DNA from: Saxidomus purpurata
Taxonomy: Eukaryota > Mollusca > Bivalvia > Venerida > Veneridae
Reading direction: 5' to 3'
Assembly: GCA_022818135.1 (NCBI GenBank)
Contig: JAFMSR010000015.1
Coordinates: forward strand, 455,316 to 519,315
Length of the DNA: 64,000 nt
The notes beneath the pieces were generated by a model that did no database searches, was not told the DNA's origin, and worked only from the letters and a program-made list of their open reading frames with translations. A program made the position numbers and the translations under genes. Positions 37,608 to 49,550 of the stretch are shown piece after piece. Numbering within the stretch: position 1 is the first letter of the stretch; each line of letters opens with the position of its first letter.

Positions 37608-38583
37608 AACAAGAGCTGTCAGTAGGACAGCGTGCTCGACTTTTTTAGTGCTTGCCAATAAAACAAAACTTTGACAGTTAAGGGCACACAAGACTTTAAC
37701 TAGGAATTTCTAAGTACAAATCAAGAAAATTTTTCACAGAGTTATCTTCTTTTGCTTACAGATAGGTCTTACGATGGTACATAAGTACTCCAACTTTCAA
37801 AGTAATATCTCAAATGGTTAAGTTAACAAGTGGACAAGAATGAAAATTTTAACTGAGTTTCTAAGTCAAAAAGGGCCATAATTCAAATAAAATCCTTGAC
37901 AAATTACCTTCTCCTGCCAATTTTTGGGAATCATGATGGTAAACAAGTATTCCAACTTTCAAATTAATATCTCAAACAGTTCAGTCAAAAAGTGGACTGG
38001 TACGAAAAACTTAACCAAGATTCTAAGTCGATAAAAGGCCTTAATTTTTAAAACAAATCCCTGACAGAGTTACCTTCTCTTGCGTACAGATGGGGGTAAT
38101 GATGTGAAATAGCATTAAAAAGTTGCAAAGCAATATCTCAAAGGGTTAAGGCAATAAGTGGATTTTACCCATATTCAATGTATTTTCTAAGTAAAAAGGG
38201 GCATAATTCTGTCAAAAACCTTGACAGAGTTATGTCCTCTTGTCTGTTGATGAAGGTCGTGATGGTAAACAAGTATGGTTAGTTTCAAAGCAATACCTCC
38301 AATGGTTTTGAAATAAAGTGAGGTGGTACGAAAAACTTAACCAAGCTCAATACACTTTCTAAGTAAAAAAAGGGCCATAATTCTGTCAAAAACCTTGATA
38401 GAGTTATGTACTCTTGTCTGTAGATGGAGGTTATGATGGTAAACAAGTATGGTAAGTTTCAAAGCCATACCTCTAATACTTCTGAAATAAAGTGGGGTGG
38501 TACGAAAAACTTAACCAAGGTGTGACGCCAACGCCGACGCGAGTAGGATAGCTCCCCTTTTCATAGAAAAGTCGAGCTAAAAA
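37608..38583 (+). repeat. Bivalve repeat with about five tandem core units between GCTCGACTTTT ends
   Basis: It opens ACAAGAGCTGTCAGTAGGAC and closes with GATAGCTCCCCTTTTCAT and AAAGTCGAGC, the inverse of the opening GCTCGACTTT. A unit of roughly 180 bp with AAAAGGGCCATAATTC, TTGACAGAGTTA and GATGGTAAACAAGTAT recurs about five times with divergence. The plan matches pearl-like repeats of bivalves; the name is inferred. Confidence 0.7.
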
Positions 38584-40612
38584 TTAAAAGGTGTCGAAAC
38601 ATTGAACAAACTATTGCATCGTATATTTTCGTATATTATTACTGTTATGGTACTTTCGTCATGAACACTTCACTGACTGAAGGGGCGAAGGAATGATTTC
38701 TCCAACGACCATCGTTTTGATCATCACAACCAGCATCCTGCTTAATTCAAAATGGCCGCCTACATGATCCTCCATTTTGGATTATTTCAATCTTCAATTA
38801 CTTCACATTAATACTCCGAATTTAGATTTGTTTTCATCAATGTGTTCCCTTAAAGAGTTATTTAAGTTAATGTCAAATTATTCTCTAAATTGCTTTTCCC
38901 TTTAAGTTACCATGCCTTCCTGTTTTCAAAGCAAGCCTTTGTATATACATGTACAAAAGTCGTGCAGAACATTTCTAATTTTAATCTATTCACCAGGGAT
39001 CAATAATTTCGTACTAAATAATATCTGGAGTGTTTTTGGCAAACATATTTTTAAGATAAAATATATTCAAAAGCATTTTTTGGCCTTTTGCCAATTATTG
39101 GTTGATCTACAAGGAAGATCTTGAACTTGTATATGTACCCGGTTTACTAAACAGTTCAATATTTATTATCTTATTGTTCTTTAAAAATTCAAGCGATTTT
39201 ACGTTATATGTAAACGAAAGAATATTTGTTGGATGAAACGGTTCAAATGAAGTTTTGATTTTTGGTAAGACAATAAAGTAAAATGGATGTTTAGTAATTT
39301 GGTAAGAATTTTAAATTTCGTAGCAAAACAGGAATTGTAGTTTCATATAAGGTAAACACTGAATATAACGACTCCGGATATAGCGAAAAAAGGGAACAAA
39401 TTAAAATGGTCCCAAGGAATTCGTTATATACATAGTTTACTACAGGCTGATACAATCGGAACTCTAAATTAACAGTCTACTTGCAGATGATTATTCTTCA
39501 CTGTAAGAAACTCCCAATCTGCTTTAATAAAGGTAGATATCGAGAGACATAACCTTTTGCGTTTCAGGCCAATAACTGCACTGGAAAAACATGACTTCGA
39601 AAGTGTCTTAGTTCCAGGGATACCCCTAGCTGTTTTACATGTCTGGTGTTTAGTATCAATAAATTGGACCACAGTCTCACCCGAAAGGCAGTGATCCCTT
39701 TTGTAAGCGTGACGGACATGCTTAAGCTATTTCTATGGTTAATTAGACATGGCTAATTAAAAAAATCCTATCCTAAAGTAAATAATTCTCACAGAGAAAA
39801 GAGCGGATCAGTGGTCTAGTGGTTAACAATTCAGGGCTCGCAGATTCGGGGCATACTCTACCAACATAACTAATGTTTTTTCCGATGGGTGTTATCCGAT
39901 GTCCTTTGTATCGGAACTGTACACCGGGCATGTAAAAGAAAAAGGGGTGTCTCTGGTACTGGGACAAATTTCTGTTTCTTACACTACCCCCCGAAACCTC
40001 TTCTTCGGGGCGTTGGTCATATGGAATATCCAGTACCAACGGTAAAACTCTAAATACAAGTACATATATCAGAGAGACAGTGTATATCTTTCTATGTGGT
40101 GTGATACAAAAGGGAAGTTAAACACAGTCAAGTAAGCCGGTAAAAATAAATGTTAAAGATAGTAACTTATTCAACTAACCTGAAATGTCAACGTATGATG
40201 AGAAAAGGTTTATAAATATATGTACTTTCACAAGTAGTACGAGGCAGACGTTTTCTCAGATACCTACCTAGATCTATTATCTTATGTATATGCATAATAA
40301 TAGATTTATATTGATGTCATGATATCACACTATTGTTTTGAGAAAGGCGTAGCAAACACTTTGATAAAACATTATTGTGGTGTAAATTTTGTTAACTGGT
40401 TGTATGCACCTTACTACTGTAATCATTTGCTGTCGATAAAAATATCCTTCATGGAAATACATTCATGAAGAATATTATGTTTCCTTGAAATATCACATTA
40501 CCACATAAATTTAACATTTATATAGTTTGGTTTATACTTATCAAATGTGAAAAATCGGAATACCCTAATACAATATTAGGTTTAAGAATTTATTAACTTG
40601 CCCGAATTTCAG
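38584..40612. other. Intergenic sequence upstream of the first CCCH gene
   Basis: No coding region is supported. About 39800-40040 contains a tRNA-like SINE, listed separately. The sequence next to 40612 ends in a TTTCAG acceptor, so an upstream non-coding exon of the CCCH gene may lie within this stretch; I could not place it. Confidence 0.4.
39805..40045 (+). repeat. tRNA-derived SINE
   Basis: An A-box-like GTGGTCTAGTGGTTAAC is followed about 25 bases later by CAGATTCGGGG, a weakened B box. The body contains ACCCCCCGAAACCTCTTCTT and GGGGCGTTGG and ends near GGAATATCCAGTACCAACGG. Pol III box layout supports a SINE; the right end is approximate. Confidence 0.5.
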
Positions 40613-40712
40613 ATGTTGTATTGTGACAACCTGTAGGATGCACAGATAGCCTATACATTCACGTGAACACTAAGATAATAGTTTGGATATCAACGAAGTT
40701 TTCACACAGTAC

Positions 40713-43700
40713 ATGACAATGAAACCAAAATACTCGAAGCAACGCAGAGAGACAAACCAAGAAAAGAAAGATGTTGATTCAAGCGAAACAGATGACCAAA
40801 ACAGTAATAAAACTCAACGCCCCGGATCGTTACACAGAAAAAAAGAACGAACACCCACTTTGCAAAAAAGACAAAACAGTTCCGAATGTAAACAAAATGG
40901 CGCGAGGGATAGCAAAGACGATACGGAGGACGAAGAGCTCAATGAAAACAACAAACAGTCCGCAATACAGAATCAAAGCACACCCCGACACCGAGAGTCA
41001 CGAAGAAAACTGTTAGAAGCAAATGATCACTATTTTACTCGTCAACAAGTCCTGGAAAATCAAAACAACTGTACCAGAACTACACTAGATGTACCTAACA
41101 AACACGTTAATGAGATAGATCATGAAAACAAAAGAAATGAAAGTCTGAAAGAAGGAGTTAGAGAGGCTTCAAAAAGAAAAAGAAAAAGAAAATCTAAACA
41201 TAAGAAGGCAGTCAACGAACACCATGAAGACACGGCGCTAGGAAATTCAAGAACCAATACGCAAAGAAGCAGAGCCGATGAAAAATTGTCCGATGCTTTG
41301 AAGAATAGGGTATGTAGACATTGTGAAAGAATACAACAGTGTAAAGATCAGGAATCAAGACTTTAATCTTTTTTTCTTTCGACTAAAATGTAGTCCAAAA
41401 CTCGTTTTATTGAATGGTCAGTTTCGAAATTTAGGACACTGTGTATCCAATCAGCATTCAGAGATTTTGCACTGCTGTCTGGGACAAGTTCGCAATCTTA
41501 CTTTAGCTTAGTGTAACAACTAGGCATCTATAGAAGGGAGGATTTTCGTCCTCTAAATATTTCGTTATCAAGGCCCTGCCCTTTAATATTTACTTCTCTC
41601 TTCTTTGCCCTGAACAAAACTGAAGTTTATCCTGTAAACTAAACACCAGTTATAGATTAAATAACAATAAAAATCGGGGGGGGGGTCTAAAAAGTAGACA
41701 TATCAAATAGTCTTGAATAAATAAAGCTACATTTTGAAATTAGATAATACGGTGCATAAACCAAGATACACTAAGCAATTAATAACATGACCTGTCCGAA
41801 CATGACCTGTCCGAACAAAAAGAAGGGCCCTTTCCAGCAGCATATCCCTTCTATTTTCAAATCTAGGCTAATTCACTCTCTGCTCCATGTAAATCATACT
41901 CTGCTCCATGTAAATCCTTACTCTCAGCTGTGAAATTTATGTATTCTAGCATGGTTCGATCAATTTGTGTGTAAAAGAAGGAAATGGAGCGTCGATCCGT
42001 AATTCCGTCAAAATTCCGTTTTCTTTCTTTGATATTTGGTCATGTTATAATCGAAATATCTTCTTAAGCGTTGTTAATTGTCTGATAAACACTCTGGCCT
42101 ATCAAAGTAAGTGTAAGTGGGAGTAAAGGGTCAATATGTGCTTATCTATGTATAAGTATAGCTTAACGGCATGTATCATTTTAAATAATATTTGCCATAA
42201 AAGAAGACAATGGATAGGGGTTGTAAAATGATGTTTACCATGGTGACACAGTTAGAAGAATGAAAGTCAATCTGCTAAATACTTGTATAGATTTTGTTCT
42301 TTTCTCTGCTTTCAGAAGGCATTTATCTCACCCTGTTAATTCATTCTTTAATATAAGTAAACACTGTATGTATTAATTCGGAAATACATTTTTTCAGATC
42401 AGTTCAAAAGACAACAAAGACAACAGTAATGATTTACAAACTGCCAAAAGAAACAATTCGTTTGAAGAAGACGATGACCTTTTACTGCACCAGAAGGAAA
42501 GAGCAACACACAAGGTACCAACAACATCATCGATAAAAATGCAAGAGCAACTGATACCAGATATTTTTGCGACTTTGGTACACATGAAAGGAGAGAATCT
42601 CTCGTTGGCAGACGTGACAGACATTATGAGAGATCATTTACATATCCAACTTGATTATAGTAACCCGGAAGAGTTACTTTTTATAATTGAACAATACGAA
42701 GAAAAGTTTGACATTGTCTTCAGTGCCGGTGAACCATTGATCTCACCTAAGACGGACATCGCAATTTGTCCAATATTCACAAATGATATACGTAAAAGCC
42801 ACGTTTGTTCTGATTTGCACATATGCAAATACTTCTTACTCAGTAAATGTCCCAGAAAAACGTGTAAATTTGGTCATAACCTGTCTTCAAAACACAACAG
42901 AAAAGCCTTCAAAGGTCACGACCTTGGTGGACTCAGGAAAGACTGTATAATGATCTTGATGAGAAATTTTGGGAGTCGGAACAACTCAACATTGCCACTT
43001 CTTTGTAAATTTTACAACAATGAAGGGAAATGTAAGAAAGGCAGTAAATGTATGCACTTGCATATGTGTAAAAACTTCATAAACGGTGATTGCAAGTTTG
43101 GAAAGAAGTGTATAAGGTGTCATAACATACAGGACAAGCAGCCTAGATCTGTTTTGGAGAAATATGGTCTGATTCCCGACAGCTATAATTACAAGACGAT
43201 AATTAACATGATAAGGGGCACCTTGTACCAAGGAGGAGTTCTACTGAAACGAGACCTAGAGTCCACTAGCTGTACCAGAATGTACCGACGACAAGAAAAA
43301 AATTCACAAGAAACGCCTGAATATACGTCAAGTCAAGTTACATCCAGGTATGAATCAGAAGATAGCTCTGGAAATGACAGTTTAAGCAATATTGACAACG
43401 AATATGCAGAACAAGAATTGTATAGTCTATCTGACGAGGGTGAATGTGACAACTCGGATTCAAGTTTGCAAGATTTTCAGCCAACATATAATATGGTTCG
43501 AAATCAGCTTCAGCTTGCACATCCGGCGAGCCTACATCGCTCAAAAGAGTGCAACAGCCCAGGATATGACTGCCAATCCAGGGCAAGGCCTGGGTACCGA
43601 ACACACGGACAAGATGAAATGAAGATGACATTTGAATGTATGATTAGATTTACGTATTTGTTTACGTTTAATTTAAGGTCAGCTTAAAAAGATCTTAAAT

Positions 43701-44185
43701 GTAATTGATTTTTTAAACACTCTTGTAGGATATGCTATGAATTCCTATCTGGAAATGCTTTAAAGAAAAATAGGTAGAGACTGTTGAGAATTTCTAAATG
43801 CAAAGCTAAAACACGATTGATATTTCATGTATGTCTTACGTGCAAATTGTCTGTTAAAACCATTATAAAAATATGATTAGTATGTTGTAATGAATAAAAA
43901 CTGAAATGCCTCTATCATGGAGTAAGTGCCTTCGTGATATATTCATCATGACAAACGTTAAATGTTATAACATGTTTCACGTAATTCATTCCGCAATTCA
44001 ATTACAATTCAGCACAAATCGAGAACAAGATATTCCGGGTACGGACGATGAATGGGCGGTGGCAGATAACTAATAAGCCAGGTTGCTGGGCAGATATGGA
44101 AGGAGGGGATTCGGAGGAACTTTTACAGTTTCATAAGGACTTTATCAGCTTTGCTGAAGAAATTCTCTCGAAAGCACAACGCTAA
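40713..44185 (+). CDS. ZAP/PARP12-like CCCH zinc-finger protein without PARP domain (gene 1)
   Basis: Exons 40713-41309, 42398-43637 and 44013-44185 join GT-AG and in phase (669 aa). An in-frame TAA at 40671 precedes the ATG. Residues 1-199 are charged, with a likely nuclear signal KRKRKRKSKHKK near 154-165. About 247-306 (from MQEQLIPDIFATLVHMKGEN) resembles the winged-helix part of ZAP and PARP12. A degenerate first finger lies at 323-340. Three clear CCCH fingers follow: 342-359 (C-X7-C-X4-C-X3-H), 402-421 (C-X8-C-X5-C-X3-H) and 423-441 (C-X7-C-X5-C-X3-H), then QPRSVLEKYGL. This order matches the RNA-binding N-terminus of ZAP. The middle is acidic and Ser-rich. The last exon encodes a short module with FRVRTMNGRWQI. 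No WWE or PARP part is visible. RNA binding is inferred from the fold; an antiviral role is only suggested. Confidence 0.82.
43638..44012 (+). other. Last intron of CCCH gene 1; read-through isoform possible
   Basis: If this intron is kept, translation stops at 43687 after a 16-residue tail, so a shorter protein is possible. The donor is GTATGA after TTTGAAT, and the acceptor is CAATTCAG before CACAAATCG. The same intron position and phase occur in gene 2 (56120-56596), which is why I favour splicing. Confidence 0.6.
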
Positions 44186-44329
44186 CAGGTAAATATAAAG
44201 CTCTAGAATCTGAGGTCACGGTTAATTTAATTGAATATCAGGTATCATAATATTATTTTCCAAATTACTATATCGGTCAAAAACAAATTGTAACGTTTAC
44301 ACGTGTAAACGGAGCCTTGTTGATTACTA

Positions 44330-44472
44330 CATGTACATTACAAGTACACTACAAGTACACTACAAGTACACAACAAGTATACTACAAGTACACTACAAGT
44401 ACACTACAAGTACTCTACTAGTACACTACAAGTACACTACAAGTATGCTACAAGTACACTACAAGTACACGT
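44330..44472 (+). repeat. 11-bp minisatellite, about 13 units
   Basis: The unit is TACAAGTACAC, repeated head to tail with variants such as TACAAGTATGC and AACAAGTATAC. It begins about 145 bp after the stop codon of CCCH gene 1 and runs straight into a coding-like stretch at 44473-44575. Confidence 0.85.
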
Positions 44473-44575
44473 TTATAAATTTTACTCTTCGTAAAAACGA
44501 TCTTAACACTGAAAGACAGTTAATTGATTATTTTACATCACTTGGAGTTCAAATCATTTCTGTTTTAGATGGATC
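44473..44575 (+). other. Coding-like stretch of unknown gene
   Basis: The frame reads TFINFTLRKNDLNTERQLID then YFTSLGVQIISVLDGSG and ends at a good donor GGATCAG/GTAAAG. The alternation of a beta-like segment, an amphipathic helix and a second beta-like segment would suit either an RRM or the start of a caspase-type domain. Neither is convincing alone. There is no matching acceptor other than AG in the minisatellite. It could be a relic. Confidence 0.25.
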
Positions 44576-45845
44576 AGGTAAAGAAACATGTTTTGGTTGT
44601 TTCATATTAAGTAGGCTTCTGTAGTTTCTGTTACTGCAATGCTCATTATTGAAATGTAAAAGGATTATTTATAGTGTTGAAATTGTCTTTCGTTTGACTT
44701 CTAAATGGTGGTTGTATAAGTATAAAGGGATCCGTTTCGTTTCGTTTCGTTTCATGTGGGTGTAAACTTGTGCAGAATTATACATGTCAACGTTACAGTC
44801 CCAGTCTGAACGCAAAGAACTATGGGCTGAGCGTATACAAGAAGTTTTAAGGGAACAAAATATGTTAACAATTTCGAACATACATTAACTATCAGCTCAT
44901 TTTTTTTTGCGGTACTCGAAACTTAATTTAAAATCCAAAATTTTGATATTTCAAAAGATATACTTTTAGTTATGAACTTATTTCTCCGACGTTTCTTTTT
45001 CAGTTAACTTGATGTCTCTCCAAGATCTCCATGGTTACGTAGAATGTTTCTATATGTTGTCAGATGCTCTTATGGGCCTTGATTGATGAATAAGCAGAAA
45101 GGAGACTTGAGATTATTGTTTTTATTTCGTACACTGACGAGGTTTTACTGGTATCTGCTGTCGAAATTCAAGGCATCAAAGACAAATTGTCTTAGGATCA
45201 AATTGTTTTGCAAAACTGATTGGGTTTGAATTGTTGACTTGGAGACGATTTTTTTATTTCAAACATTGGTTCTTGCAGACATAAAGGAAAATACGATAAC
45301 TGCAAAAAATGGATTACAATGCAATCAGTGTAACTCAATATCTCGAAATGGCCATATTTGCGAAAGATTAAACCAACATATGGTGAAGTATTGATATCAA
45401 TGAATTCTTTACAAAACCTGATGAAATAGTAATAGTGAATAAACTGTTGCTACGTAACGGTTTAGTTCGATTCAGTACATTGTAATCATTCTAAGCATAT
45501 AAAGATGTCTGTTTTATCCGATTTTATAAGAAGTCTGTTCCAAATTTTTATTTCCAGTAGCTCCCACACATACAGTACAGTGATATTTTCCAGTAATCCT
45601 TTCAGAACCACATTGTCTTTTCTCTCAATTAAAATCTTAAAATTGTCACAGGATAAATCAGCACATTAAGTTTCAGTCATTAGCGCCATCCCGGAAATGC
45701 CACCTCCAAATCGAGGTGAAGCCAGTTTTTATAGGCCAGAAGCATGTCTCTTTTGTCGCTCAGTATTTTATTCTTTTTTTATGGTAGATCTTATCATGAA
45801 GATTAGCAAAGGTGATTCAGTTTTTAGTCTGTAATTATGTTGATA

Positions 45846-47076
45846 CGAGGAATGTTCAAATATGAATGCATCTAAGCACATAAAAATGTATCCTTGATAG
45901 ATTTCAATGAAAATTTTATTTTGTCCCCTCGAAGTATTCACCTCCAACAGATATGCAAAGTTTCAGTCTTCTAATCTTATCCTTGAAGGCATTTTCATAG
46001 TCTTTTCTATGTATACTATGAAGACAGTGGAATAATGCAGAACCGATGTGTTTGCGCTGGACAAATGTTCGACCAGAAAGGTATCTTTTGAGCCTTGGGA
46101 ACAAAAAGAAGTCACACGGGCAAGGCCAGGCGAATACAGGAGTGAGGGAGCACAACAACATTTTCCTGCTTCAGAAAGTCATGTACAATAGACGCCTTGT
46201 GCGATGACGCATTGTCATGTAGCAATCTGACATTGGCAAAACCATTTGCAGGTCTTCGATTTTTTAAATATTTCTTCAGTTTTCGAAGACCTTTAGTCTT
46301 GTATAACTTCGCATTTAGGTATAGCAACCTGAATGGCAGGACCCTGATTTGTGAAAAATATGGCATACATTACCTTCTTGACACTCATGGTCCGCTTTGC
46401 AATGCATGATCTTTTGCCAGACTTTGTTGTCCATATTTTGTTCTGAATCTTTCATTTTCGCGCATTGCACGTGTGCCTTTTTCTGCTCATCTGTCAACAG
46501 ATGGGGAATCCATCTAGCACAGATCTTTCTCAATTTCAAATAACGTTTCAGAATTGCATGAGCTGCTCCTAATGAGATGCCAACTATACTAGCTATTTGC
46601 CTAGCGGTGTATCTTGCATCAGTAGCAACTATTTCTTTCACTCAAGCAACCATCTTGGCAGACGTTGCTGTTTTCGGCTGACGGCCATGTGGTGCATCTT
46701 CTGTTGAAATTAACCCACATTTGAATTACTTAAACCAACGAATAACTGTCGAAAAAGACATTTCATTATGCCCATAAACAGAACATATTTCATCAAAAAT
46801 GTCTTTACACCCTATGCCAAGAATACAACGATTCTTAATATAGGACCGTATTTCAACGGCGTACGCTGACCTTCTTCCAACCATTTTTGTTTTAGTATAC
46901 ACGAGTAGGTAATGTTTAGCGAGCGGTAGACACTGCTAAAGTGAACGGATTTTAATGGGTGTGGTATCAATGTAAAGCTAACATGTTTATCTACCCAATA
47001 ATATTGATTTCCTCATGATTTTCTCATTATTAAGCAAGATAACGTTCTAGATGCATTCATATTTGAACAATCCTCG
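45846..47076 (-). mobile_element. Mariner transposon, complete ends, dead transposase
   Basis: Terminal inverted repeats of about 29 bp (CGAGGAATGTTCAAATATGA at the left, one mismatch at the right) are flanked by TA at 45844-45845 and 47077-47078. On the minus strand the transposase starts MVGRRSAYAVEIRSYIK near 46883. It includes a helix-turn-helix part (TARQIASIVGISLGAAHAIL), LLHDNASSHKA with the second catalytic Asp, and CPCDFFLFPRLKRYLSGRTF with the third, ending CISVGGEYFEG. In-frame stops near 46640 and 46730 and a frameshift near 46150 break it. It lies between the two CCCH genes. Confidence 0.93.
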
Positions 47077-47547
47077 TACTATATAGTTTTGAGCAGATAT
47101 CAGGGCATTGAGAAGCTATATTGTTCACTAGATCTGACTATATTTTCAGAATAGAACTAAGAAATGAATAATTAAATATTTAAAAAACGAATTTACTTTC
47201 TAGTACATTAAATAGTGAATTTTGGGTATTTATTATTACCAAGCTACATAAGTGAAACTCTAGATTAAATACAATGTAGCTGATAGTTTTGGCAAATTAT
47301 TGTCAGATATTAAAATAGTAGAACATATATAACTTTTACTCACGGTGATATTATATAATAGTCTGTGATAGGTTGATCAATAGTCTCTTATAATTCTTAT
47401 ATATGAATGGCTATGTACAATTTAATAGATAAAATGTATTTTAACATGATTTTATATGCTGAATGTTGTACATGGAAGAGACATAAATAAATACATACAT
47501 AAATAAATAAATAAATTAATATCTGTCATTTTCACATTCTTAACAGT

Positions 47548-47720
47548 GTCTGGGGTCGAGTGGTTAGAGTCGCCGACATAAAATGTAGCTTCTCATTGAT
47601 TAAGGGTCGTGAATTCAAGCCCTGCTACCGATCATATGTATGTGAGAAAGTTGGCAATTTCTTACGGAGGATAATTTTGTTTCTAGAACTTGTTCTTCTC
47701 AGAAACGATGGTAAGGAAAA
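47548..47720 (+). repeat. tRNA-derived SINE, same family as 4098-4315
   Basis: GGGTCGAGTGGTTAGAG serves as A box and GTGAATTCAAGCCC as B box, followed by the shared core TATGTGAGAAAGTTGGCAAT and TTCTTA. Orientation is plus. An (ATAA)n-rich microsatellite lies just upstream at about 47484-47520. Confidence 0.65.
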
Positions 47721-48910
47721 CTGTCCGTCTGTAAAACTTACTGAAATGCAGTTTAAGCGGACGTTAATCCTTGAGAAAATGAAACGAATGTTAAATTCTT
47801 TCCGGTCTGAAATTTGGAAACATTAAAACTAAAATCATCTTCTCGAAAACGCTACGGTATGATGCTTACTTAAGGAAGACCGTGCATTTTAGTCCGATTT
47901 GCACTCTTACATGTTAGCACTTCTATATTTAAAGTGTTGTTCTCCTGTCTGTAACTCTGTTAAAATTTAATATCTGGAATGAAACATTCGCCATTTTTTA
48001 TATGTTCTTGCTTTTGTAATTGGGCGTCTCAGATAACCTGAATAACCATACCACGTGACTGATGACATCACACCTATGAAATCCCGTGATACGATTATTC
48101 TGTGTAATATATCTCATCATATTTGTTTGCATTATTTCGGCGTCAGTTACAATTTCGTTTATACATCCAAGAAACTGATACTTTAAAAACATATATGACT
48201 AGTTTTAACAGGTAAATTACTCAACAAATTTGAAAGGATTTAGTTGTATAAATAACAGAGATATATATCAAGGTAGGATTTTTTTATTGAATATTAAAGT
48301 TTTCGCCAGGGTATTACGAGAGTAAGCTCAGTTTATTTGAAAAGTACTTTATATTAACCGATCCATAAAAATGAGCAAAGTCTTTGTTACCCAAAATATA
48401 AAAACATGTATTAATTTTCATTTTAAAGTTTCTGAATTTCAAGAGAAAAGCTGTAAAACTCTTCATTAAAAGTCTGAACAAGGATTTTTGAAACAACGGG
48501 TATTTTTACTGGAAATATTTGATCAGCGTTTGGTACATTTGTATTTTCTCCAACTACCGATATTATGCAGAGCATTTGGGTGAATTAATATAATACTTCC
48601 ACCCGAAAATGGGATGGTGCCGTTGTTAAAAACATGGCAGACATATAGTTTGCCGTTTACGCAAACATGTAGCGTAACCTTTCTGTTTTGTTTTCGTGAA
48701 AGCAGTCAAATATTCTCCTTAAACAATATTTAAGATACTATCAATATCTCTTTTGACATCCTTTACAATGATAGCCCCTTTTATGTAAATAGTCAAAAGG
48801 TTAAGAACAATATTTGTGTAAAGTTTATACTGCATTTATGATAAAAAGAGATGAGTTTAGAAATTGATTACTACAGTGAATGTTAATAATATGGGGAATT
48901 TTCTGTTTTA

Positions 48911-49140
48911 CACTTACAATAGACAACATTCCACCAGCATGTAAAATGTTAAATGATTCTTTACATCACAAAGTCTTTACTATGAATTTTGAACCAAATA
49001 GTTTTAAGCACCAACAAGAAAGGCGTGGCTTAGTGATAAATGTAGATCAAACACGGAGTCATCTAGAGGCTAAACTAAAGAACTTTAAACAAGTCAAATG
49101 TTTGAACGCCGCCAAATGGAGTGGGGGTTGCGATAAGTAG
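48911..49140 (+). other. Coding-like stretch, weak caspase-like resemblance
   Basis: After a possible acceptor CAATAG (about 48922) the frame is open to TAG at 49140. It includes VFTMNFEPNSF and QERRGLVINVDQ. Caspase p20 domains begin with a similar MNFE...RG..LIINN pattern, but the continuation does not follow the family and no catalytic exon was found. It may be a degraded exon or chance. Confidence 0.2.
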
Positions 49141-49439
49141 TAATGTTGGATTTAATGTATGGTGATTAACCAAACCTAATCTTTTTGCACTCTAATTTTG
49201 TATATGGCTGACCATTTGTTAATGTTTAATGCTAAAAAAAGATGATTCTACGTCAAGTCTATAGGCATTGTTTCCTCTGTATGAATTATTAAACTATTGA
49301 AATAATAATTATTTTTTTTTATTTTCCTAAGTTTAGAATTTTAACATATAAATTTGCTTCAATTTATATTATTCTTGTACGAAAGAATAATATTTCCAAG
49401 ATATAAATGAATTTGTTCCCACTATATAAATAAAGTTAA

Positions 49440-49550
49440 TTCCACTCCGGCGAGGTTTCGATCTCTGATTTCCCGCGTGCAAAGCGGGGATACCCGCGTG
49501 CAAAGCGGGGATACATAACATTGCGCTATTGAGGCATTGAGTTTCAGAGG
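49440..49550 (-). repeat. tRNA-like SINE head with duplicated anticodon arm
   Basis: On the minus strand CCCGCTTTGCACGCGGG can form a 5-bp stem with a 7-base loop whose middle would be UGC (alanine). GATCGAAACCTCG follows as T loop and B box, and GCCTCAATAGCGCAA precedes as D arm. The arm sequence CCCGCGTGCAAAGCGGGGAT (plus strand) occurs twice in a row, so it is not a functional tRNA gene as it stands. Confidence 0.4.

Noticed and set aside
39773..40039. 88-codon minus-strand ORF
   Set aside because: Covers a tRNA-like SINE in reverse; no protein resemblance.
40683..40712. Start of CCCH gene 1 at the in-frame TTG
   Set aside because: A eukaryotic nuclear gene should start at ATG; the first in-frame ATG after the stop at 40671 is 40713.
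42986..43631. Minus-strand ORFs opposite the CCCH fingers
   Set aside because: Shadows of the plus-strand exon, which has clear zinc-finger spacing.
44473..49140. One caspase gene made of the two coding-like stretches
   Set aside because: The N-terminal-like part lies downstream of the part that should follow it, and no catalytic exon was seen.
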